Source: PALSA-894 sp034669145 (GTDB lineage: Bacteria; Pseudomonadota; Alphaproteobacteria; Rhizobiales; Xanthobacteraceae). Taken from it: a stretch of 34,794 bases of DNA. Below, piece after piece: positions 30,039-34,794 of this stretch; position 1 is the first letter of the stretch, and the number at the start of each line of letters is the position of its first letter. The stretch lies in assembly GCA_034669145.1 (NCBI GenBank), contig JAXDNY010000017.1, forward strand, positions 1 through 34,794, read 5' to 3'. The position numbers and the translations under genes are program-made. The notes under the pieces were generated by a model that searched no databases, had not been told where the DNA came from, and saw only the letters and a list, made by a program, of their open reading frames with translations.

Positions 30039-31433
30039 TTACCCGAAGCGGCGCAGAAAGTTTATCACTCTTCGTAGCTTTGGATTGCTTAAACTTGGCG
30101 AAAAATAACCAATTGCGGCCCGTTTTCCGATTTCCGACAAGGTCGGATAAGGGACCACAACGTCTGTCATGGCGCGAATGTTGAGCCCGCGCGACAGAGC
30201 CAGTGTCCAGGCGGTGATCAGTTCGCCAGCGTGCGCGCCGACGATGGAGGCACCAAGAATGCGGCCGTTCTTCGCCGTCACCACCTTGATGTGCCCGTGG
30301 GTGTCGCGCTCGGCCTGCGCACGATCGTTCTCGTGATACGGCCAGCGCAGCACGCGGATCGTCTTGTGACGCTCGCGCGCCTGCGCTTCGCCGAGGCCGA
30401 CATGCGCAAGCTCCGGATCGGTGAATGTCACCCACGGAATCGCATCATCGCTGGCCTTCGCGGGCAAGCGAAACAGCGCATTCCGGATGACAATGCCAGC
30501 GTGATAGTTCGCCACGTGAGTGAATTGCCCGCCCGCCGCATCGCCGATCGCGTAGGCCTTCTTGTTCGTCGTCTTCAGGCCCTTGTCGACCACAATGCCG
30601 CGTGGCTCGTATTTGATACCGGCCTTGTCGAGATCAAGTCCTTCGACGTTCGCGCGGCGGCCCGCAGCGATCAAAAGACTTGATCCTTCGATGATTTCCT
30701 CGCCCTGCGACGTTTCGATGACAGCCTGAATCTTGCCGTCGTTGTGACCGATTCGTGTCACCTTGACGCCGGAGCGGATGACGATGCCCTCGCGCGTCAA
30801 TTGCTCGAGCACGATCGCGGCGCATTCGGGATCGTCCTTCGCCAATGGCGTCGCGGTTTCGAGCACGGTCACCTTCGCACCGAGCCGCCGATGGGCCTGC
30901 GCGAGTTCAAGCCCGATCGGTCCCGCGCCGACGATGATGAGATGCTCGGGACAGCGCTTGAGTTCGAAGACCGTCTCGTTGGTGAGATACGGCGTCTCGG
31001 CAAGCCCGGGGATCGGCGGCACCGCCGGCGATGAGCCCGTGGCGATGACGAAGCGGCGCGCCTTGATCTCAAATCTATCGCCGACCGTGACGGTCGCGGC
31101 ATCCGCAAAGCGCGCAACGCCTTCAATCACGTGCACGCCGAGCCCGGTGAAACGCTCTTTCGAATCGTTCGGGGCGATCGCCGCGATGACGCCATGGACA
31201 TGCGCGCTCACCTTGGCGAAATCGATCTCGGCGCGCGGCAGCGTCAATCCAAACGGCGTGACGCGCTTGGGCTCCATCGCATGCCTGGCGGCGGCGAGCA
31301 GCGCCTTGGACGGGACGCAGCCGTAGTTGAGGCAGTCGCCTCCCATCTTGCCTTTTTCGATCAGCACCACCGGCACGCCGAACGCGGCGGCCGCGGCCGC
31401 GACCGAAAGGCCGCCGGAGCCGGCACCGATCAC
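30039..31433 (-). CDS. FAD-dependent pyridine nucleotide-disulfide oxidoreductase (MerA/Lpd-like)
   Basis: A flavoprotein of at least 464 residues. The FAD-binding GAGSGG loop, the redox pair in GGDCLNYGCVPSKAL (Cys-x4-Cys), the NAD(P)H-binding GAGPIGLELAQAH and the C-terminal dimerisation domain are present. The usual catalytic HPTLSE is YPTLSE here, as in MerA-like members; there is no HMA domain or C-terminal cysteine pair, so it is not a proven mercuric reductase. The given GTG start truncates the first strand: in-frame codons upstream read VTDVLTPDIC, matching expected homologue starts, with GTT at 31461-31463 where the Met should be. It follows the TVP38-type gene on minus. Confidence 0.88.
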   Translation of the reverse strand: MIGAGSGGLSVAAAAAAFGVPVVLIEKGKMGGDCLNYGCVPSKALLAAARHAMEPKRVTPFGLTLPRAEIDFAKVSAHVHGVIAAIAPNDSKERFTGLGVHVIEGVARFADAATVTVGDRFEIKARRFVIATGSSPAVPPIPGLAETPYLTNETVFELKRCPEHLIIVGAGPIGLELAQAHRRLGAKVTVLETATPLAKDDPECAAIVLEQLTREGIVIRSGVKVTRIGHNDGKIQAVIETSQGEEIIEGSSLLIAAGRRANVEGLDLDKAGIKYEPRGIVVDKGLKTTNKKAYAIGDAAGGQFTHVANYHAGIVIRNALFRLPAKASDDAIPWVTFTDPELAHVGLGEAQARERHKTIRVLRWPYHENDRAQAERDTHGHIKVVTAKNGRILGASIVGAHAGELITAWTLALSRGLNIRAMTDVVVPYPTLSEIGKRAAIGYFSPSLSNPKLRRVINFLRRFG

Positions 31434-31484
31434 ACAGATGTCCGGGGTCAGAACGTCCGTAACAGCCTCCCCCCCGTCGGCCGA

Positions 31485-32303
31485 TCAGGCGAGTGGCGCG
31501 GGATGTGTCCGCGCACCGTGCGCGCGCACACGTTTCACGACCACGGGGATCAGCGACAGCACACCGAGCGCGCCGAGCGCGGCGAGCAATTGCGGCGTGA
31601 CGATCATGCCGAGGTCGAACTGGACCGTGCAGTCGGCGCGGCCGGATGCGAGGCAGGCGCGGAAGATGGCCTCCTGCGCGGCGATCACGCTGTCGAGCCC
31701 GGAGCCGAGGAACGCCAAGGTGAACGTCGCCGGTATGATTCCGATCGCCGTCGCGGCAACGAAGGTCGAGAGCCTCACGCCGACCAGCGCGGGCGCGAGA
31801 TTGACCAGAAAGAACGGAAATGCCGGAACCAGCCGCAGGAACAGGAGGTAGCTGAACGCATTGGCGCAAAAGCCGTCGGCGATTTTGCGGGCGAGCGGTC
31901 CGGCGCGCCGCACCAGGCTTTCGCCGCATGCCCCGCGGGCGATCAGAAACACGATGGTCGCGCCGGTCGTCGCTGCGATCGCATTGGCAAGGCCGCCCAC
32001 CAGCGTGCCGAACAGGATGCCGCCGGTGATCGAGAGAATGAGCCCGCCGGGGATCGAGAGCGCCACCACCACCACATAGACCGCGATGAACCCGCCGACC
32101 GCCGCGATGCCGTGGTGGTCGATGAACGCGTCGATCGCCATGCGATGGCGGACCAGCGTTTCGAGCGAGATGTGGCGATGCGCCCCGGTCGCGAAAACCG
32201 CCAGCATGGCGAGCACGATCACGGCAACCGGAGCAAACCGGCGCAGGCGGGCGCGGAATACGTACCCGGCGTCGGTGGCGGCCGTGGATCGGTGGGAGGT
32301 CAT
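31485..32303 (-). CDS. TVP38/TMEM64 (VTT/DedA-like) membrane protein
   Basis: A 272-residue membrane protein from ATG 32303, chosen because a basic cytoplasmic start (MTSHRSTAATDAGYVFRARL) then leads into the first helix (FAPVAVIVLAMLAVFATG). The VTT domain shows PGGLILSITGGILFGTLVGG and FLRLVPAFPFFLVNLAPALV, with several more helices. Members are linked to lipid scrambling or small-molecule transport. It is commonly found next to or fused with FAD oxidoreductases, as here, where the two genes are adjacent on minus. An upstream ATG would add 68 residues of unlikely sequence. Confidence 0.88.
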   Translation of the reverse strand: MTSHRSTAATDAGYVFRARLRRFAPVAVIVLAMLAVFATGAHRHISLETLVRHRMAIDAFIDHHGIAAVGGFIAVYVVVVALSIPGGLILSITGGILFGTLVGGLANAIAATTGATIVFLIARGACGESLVRRAGPLARKIADGFCANAFSYLLFLRLVPAFPFFLVNLAPALVGVRLSTFVAATAIGIIPATFTLAFLGSGLDSVIAAQEAIFRACLASGRADCTVQFDLGMIVTPQLLAALGALGVLSLIPVVVKRVRAHGARTHPAPLA

Positions 32304-32634
32304 TGGGCGGACATGGTTTTTGGGCGTTTCCGGTGGTTGGACCCAAGGTATACACAAGTCCCCTTGCGAAGAAGTAGCTGTCACCGTCATTTGACGCCGT
32401 TTCACCCCCCTCTCGCAGCCGCGTGATGACGGAACGCACTGATTTTCGGCCGGATTCACCATGCCGGCCCGCCCCCGCATCGCATTGACTTGGGCCGCCA
32501 GCCTCACTTATAAGCCGCGCCAAGCTTGAGCGCCGGCAGCCTTGGAAATGTCGGTTTCAGCGCACTTTCACCGATCCGGCGCCGCTCATCCGAACCCTTG
32601 AGCGCCCAAGCCGCGACCAGCGGAGTTTTCACCC
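32304..32634. other. Divergent intergenic region before rpmH
   Basis: About 330 bases between the TVP38-type gene (minus) and rpmH (plus). It holds the rpmH promoter (see 32485-32513) and an rpmH leader of roughly 115 bases. Frames in it are extensions of neighbouring genes and are not supported. Confidence 0.6.
32485..32513 (+). promoter_or_regulatory. Sigma70 promoter of rpmH-rnpA-yidC
   Basis: TTGACT (32485-32490) and TTATAA (32508-32513) are separated by 17 bases, a near-consensus housekeeping promoter about 120 bases before the rpmH start. Confidence 0.75.
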
Positions 32635-32769
32635 GTGAAACGGACCTATCAACCGAGCAAACTGGTGCGCAAGCGCCGTCACGGCTTTCGCGCCCGCACA
32701 GCCACCACGGGCGGCCGCAAAGTGCTCAGTGCGCGGCGTGCCCGCGGTCGCAAGCGGCTGAGCGCCTGA
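32635..32769 (+). CDS. rpmH: 50S ribosomal protein L34
   Basis: A 44-residue, highly basic ribosomal protein: MKRTYQPSKLVRKRRHGFRA followed by RTATTGGRKVLSARRARGRK and RLSA, an unmistakable L34 sequence. Start is GTG 32635. It assembles into the large ribosomal subunit. rnpA follows after 26 bases, the conserved arrangement near many bacterial origins. Confidence 0.98.
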   Translation: MKRTYQPSKLVRKRRHGFRARTATTGGRKVLSARRARGRKRLSA

Positions 32770-32795
32770 CACCGGCTCATCCGCCGGGATTTCCC

Positions 32796-33152
32796 ATGGA
32801 GCGGCTGACGCAACGGGCGGAGTTCCTGAGCGCCGCCAAGGGCCGCCGGGTTCCGGCCGGGCCCTTTGTGCTGCAAGTGCGCGAGCGCGGCGATACGGCG
32901 GCGCCGCGCTTTGGCTTTACGGTGTCGAAAAAGGTCGGCAGTGCTACCGAGCGCAACCGGGTGCGGCGGCGGCTGCGCGACATCGTGCGCCGTCATGCCG
33001 CGCTCGCAGCGCTGGCCGGGCATGACTACGTGCTGATCGGCCGGCGCGCGGCGCTCTCCATGCCGTTCGACGCGATGACGGCGGAATTCACCGGCGCGCT
33101 CAAGCGCCTGCACAAACGGCCTGCGCGGGGCGCGGCTGAAAGCACCCCATGA
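32796..33152 (+). CDS. rnpA: Ribonuclease P protein component
   Basis: A 118-residue basic protein that binds RNase P RNA and aids 5' processing of pre-tRNA. MERLTQRAEFLSAAKGRRVP is the typical start; FGFTVSKKVGSATERNRVRR contains the RNR signature, followed by RLRDIVR. ATG 32796 fits homologues; the open frame extends upstream over rpmH but is not used. It ends in an ATGA overlap with yidC. Confidence 0.95.
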   Translation: MERLTQRAEFLSAAKGRRVPAGPFVLQVRERGDTAAPRFGFTVSKKVGSATERNRVRRRLRDIVRRHAALAALAGHDYVLIGRRAALSMPFDAMTAEFTGALKRLHKRPARGAAESTP

Positions 33153-34794
33153 CCGACAACAAGAACACCATCATCGCCATCGTGCTCTCGGCGATCGTCC
33201 TCTTGGGCTGGCAATATTTCGTCGGGATGCCGCAGATGGAGCGGCAGCGGCAGGAAGCGCTGCTGAAACAACAACAACAAACGACAACCCCGGCACCGGT
33301 TCCCGGCCAGCCCGCCCCCGCCCCCGCACCCGGCGCGCCGCCGGCTCCGGGGCAAAGCACCGCGCCCGCCCCGCCCGGCACGCTGACCGTGCCCGGCACC
33401 GCGACGCCCCCCGGCGTGCAGACCCAGACCCGCGCGGCCGTGCTCGCCGCCTCCCCGCGTATCGCGGTCGAGACGCCCCGCCTGCGCGGCTCGATCGCGC
33501 TCAAAGGCGCGCGCATCGACGACCTCGCGCTGATCCAATACCGCGAGACCGTCGACCCGAAATCGCCGCCGATCACCCTGCTCTCCCCCTCCGGCACCGA
33601 GCACCCGTTCTACGCCGAGTACGGCTGGGTGCGCGGCGCGAACTCGAACGCCAAGCTCCCCGACGCCGACACGGTGTGGCGCCAGGAGGGCTCGGGCGCG
33701 CTCGGCCCCGACAAGCCGGTCACGCTCACATGGGATAACGGCGAGGGCCTCACCTTCCGCCGCACCATCGCGGTCGACGACAAATATCTGTTCACCGCGC
33801 GCGACGAGGTCACCAACACCACCGCCGAGCCGGTGACGCTGTTTCCCTACGCGCTGATCTCGCGCCACGGCACGCCGAAGACCGAAGGCTATTACATCCT
33901 GCACGAGGGCTTCATCGGCGTGATGGGCGACCAGGGCCTGAAGGAGGAGAGCTACAAGACCGTCGAGGAGAAGAAGGCGATCGCCTTCACGGCAACCAAC
34001 GGCTGGCTCGGCATCACCGACAAGTATTGGGCCGCGACCCTGCTGCCCGACCCGGCCGCGAAACTCAACGCGCGCTTCTCATCCGGCGCCGCCGGCACGA
34101 CCAAGACCTACCAGACCGATTACCTGCTCGACCCGCAGACCATTGCGCCGGGCGCAACCGGCGCCGCCACCATGCGGCTGTTCGCCGGCGCCAAGGAGGT
34201 GCAGACCGTCGACTTCTACGACAAGGCGCTGAGCCTCAACCGCTTCGAGCTCTTGATCGACTGGGGCTGGTTTTATTTCATTACCAAGCCGCTGTTCAAA
34301 CTGATCGACTGGTTCTTCCATCTCACCGGCAATTTCGGCTGGGCGATCCTGATCGTCACCGTGCTGATCAAGCTCGTGTTCTTCCCGCTCGCCAACAAAT
34401 CCTACGCCTCGATGGCGAAGATGAAGGCGGTGCAGCCCGAGATGGTGGCGATCCGCGAGCGCTACGGCGACGACAAGATGAAGCAGCAGCAAGCGCTGAT
34501 GGAGCTCTACAAGAAGGAGAAGATCAACCCGCTCGCCGGCTGCCTGCCGATCGTGGTGCAGATCCCGGTGTTCTTCGCGCTCTACAAGGTGCTGTTCGTC
34601 ACCATCGAGATGCGCCACGCGCCGTTCATCGGCTGGATCAAGGACCTCTCGGCGCCGGACCCGACCAACCTGTTCAACCTGTTCGGCCTCATCCCCTACG
34701 ACCCGACGCTGATCCCGGTGCTCGGCCAGTTCCTGCATCTCGGCTTCTGGCCGATCGTGATGGGCCTCACGATGTTCGTGCAGATGAAGCTCAA
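33149..34794 (+). CDS. yidC: Membrane protein insertase YidC, 5' part (cut by window edge)
   Basis: The first 548 codons are present; the 3' end runs off the window. MTDNKNTIIAIVLSAIVLLG is the N-terminal anchor of Gram-negative YidC. A Pro/Ala/Gln-rich linker (about 35-90) leads to the large periplasmic beta domain (about 95-350). FELLIDWGWFYFITKPLFKL and GNFGWAILIVTVLIKLVFFP start the conserved insertase core, with the cytoplasmic coiled-coil hairpin MAKMKAVQPEMVAIRERYGD and then INPLAGCLPIVVQIPVFFAL. YidC inserts proteins into the inner membrane alone or with Sec. The gene overlaps rnpA by 4 bases. Confidence 0.97.
   Translation, partial: MTDNKNTIIAIVLSAIVLLGWQYFVGMPQMERQRQEALLKQQQQTTTPAPVPGQPAPAPAPGAPPAPGQSTAPAPPGTLTVPGTATPPGVQTQTRAAVLAASPRIAVETPRLRGSIALKGARIDDLALIQYRETVDPKSPPITLLSPSGTEHPFYAEYGWVRGANSNAKLPDADTVWRQEGSGALGPDKPVTLTWDNGEGLTFRRTIAVDDKYLFTARDEVTNTTAEPVTLFPYALISRHGTPKTEGYYILHEGFIGVMGDQGLKEESYKTVEEKKAIAFTATNGWLGITDKYWAATLLPDPAAKLNARFSSGAAGTTKTYQTDYLLDPQTIAPGATGAATMRLFAGAKEVQTVDFYDKALSLNRFELLIDWGWFYFITKPLFKLIDWFFHLTGNFGWAILIVTVLIKLVFFPLANKSYASMAKMKAVQPEMVAIRERYGDDKMKQQQALMELYKKEKINPLAGCLPIVVQIPVFFALYKVLFVTIEMRHAPFIGWIKDLSAPDPTNLFNLFGLIPYDPTLIPVLGQFLHLGFWPIVMGLTMFVQMKL

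Noticed and set aside
31131..32426. Plus-strand frame of 431 codons opposite the TVP38-type and flavoprotein genes
   Set aside because: Composition of an antisense shadow (long runs of Arg, Glu, Asp, Gln); the opposite strand holds well-recognised genes.

Overview
The window comes from a GC-rich alphaproteobacterium, most likely of the Hyphomicrobiales (Rhizobiales). This rests on the protein sequences (inorganic pyrophosphatase, HemE, RpmH-RnpA-YidC, a TVP38/TMEM64 protein with an FAD oxidoreductase) and on small palindromic repeats of the kind common in Bradyrhizobium relatives. Genus cannot be fixed by eye. Two stretches of chromosome flank one integrated mobilizable element of about 19.5 kb.

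Left chromosome (1-8861): the 5' end of ppa (minus), divergent hemE, then a tight operon for uptake and hydrolysis of an amide- or peptide-like compound. Its order is solute-binding protein, two permeases, ATPase, a small AtzG/GatC-like protein, amidase, second ATPase. Right chromosome (28360-34794): tRNA-Arg(ACG) on minus; a minus-strand operon of TVP38-type membrane protein, disulfide oxidoreductase-like flavoprotein and histidine kinase; then the plus-strand rpmH-rnpA-yidC locus, with yidC cut by the window edge.

Element (8862-28368): the ends share the 9 bases TGGCGCGCC, which at the right end are the last nine bases of the tRNA-Arg gene including its CCA. The left arm carries a mobilization operon joined by ATGA overlaps: MobC-like protein, DNA methyltransferase, relaxase, then a TraG/VirD4-type coupling protein. 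The right arm ends in a large serine recombinase behind two small overlapping genes and a good sigma70 promoter. If the ends are joined in silico at the 9-base repeat, the recombinase frame continues 42 codons into the left end and stops in an ATGA overlap with mobC. Excision should therefore rebuild one operon running from the recombinase promoter through all mobilization genes; integration splits it and replaces the recombinase tail with an antisense reading of the tRNA.

Cargo between the arms: a catalytic-domain-only tyrosine recombinase; a secreted protein, a lipoprotein and an XRE regulator; a five-gene minus-strand operon encoding a DUF2188-like protein, a ubiquitin-like protein, an E2-like protein without any cysteine, a JAB-E1 fusion and a DUF6527-type zinc protein; a divergent XRE/ImmA-IrrE regulatory pair; a PaeR7I/XhoI-type restriction-modification system with a small membrane protein; a hairpin-dense non-coding stretch; and a gene with a degenerate methyltransferase-like fold. 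No T4SS channel genes are present, so this is an integrative mobilizable element rather than a self-transmissible ICE. The most interesting systems are the ubiquitin-like conjugation operon and the integration-dependent splitting of the recombinase-mobilization operon.
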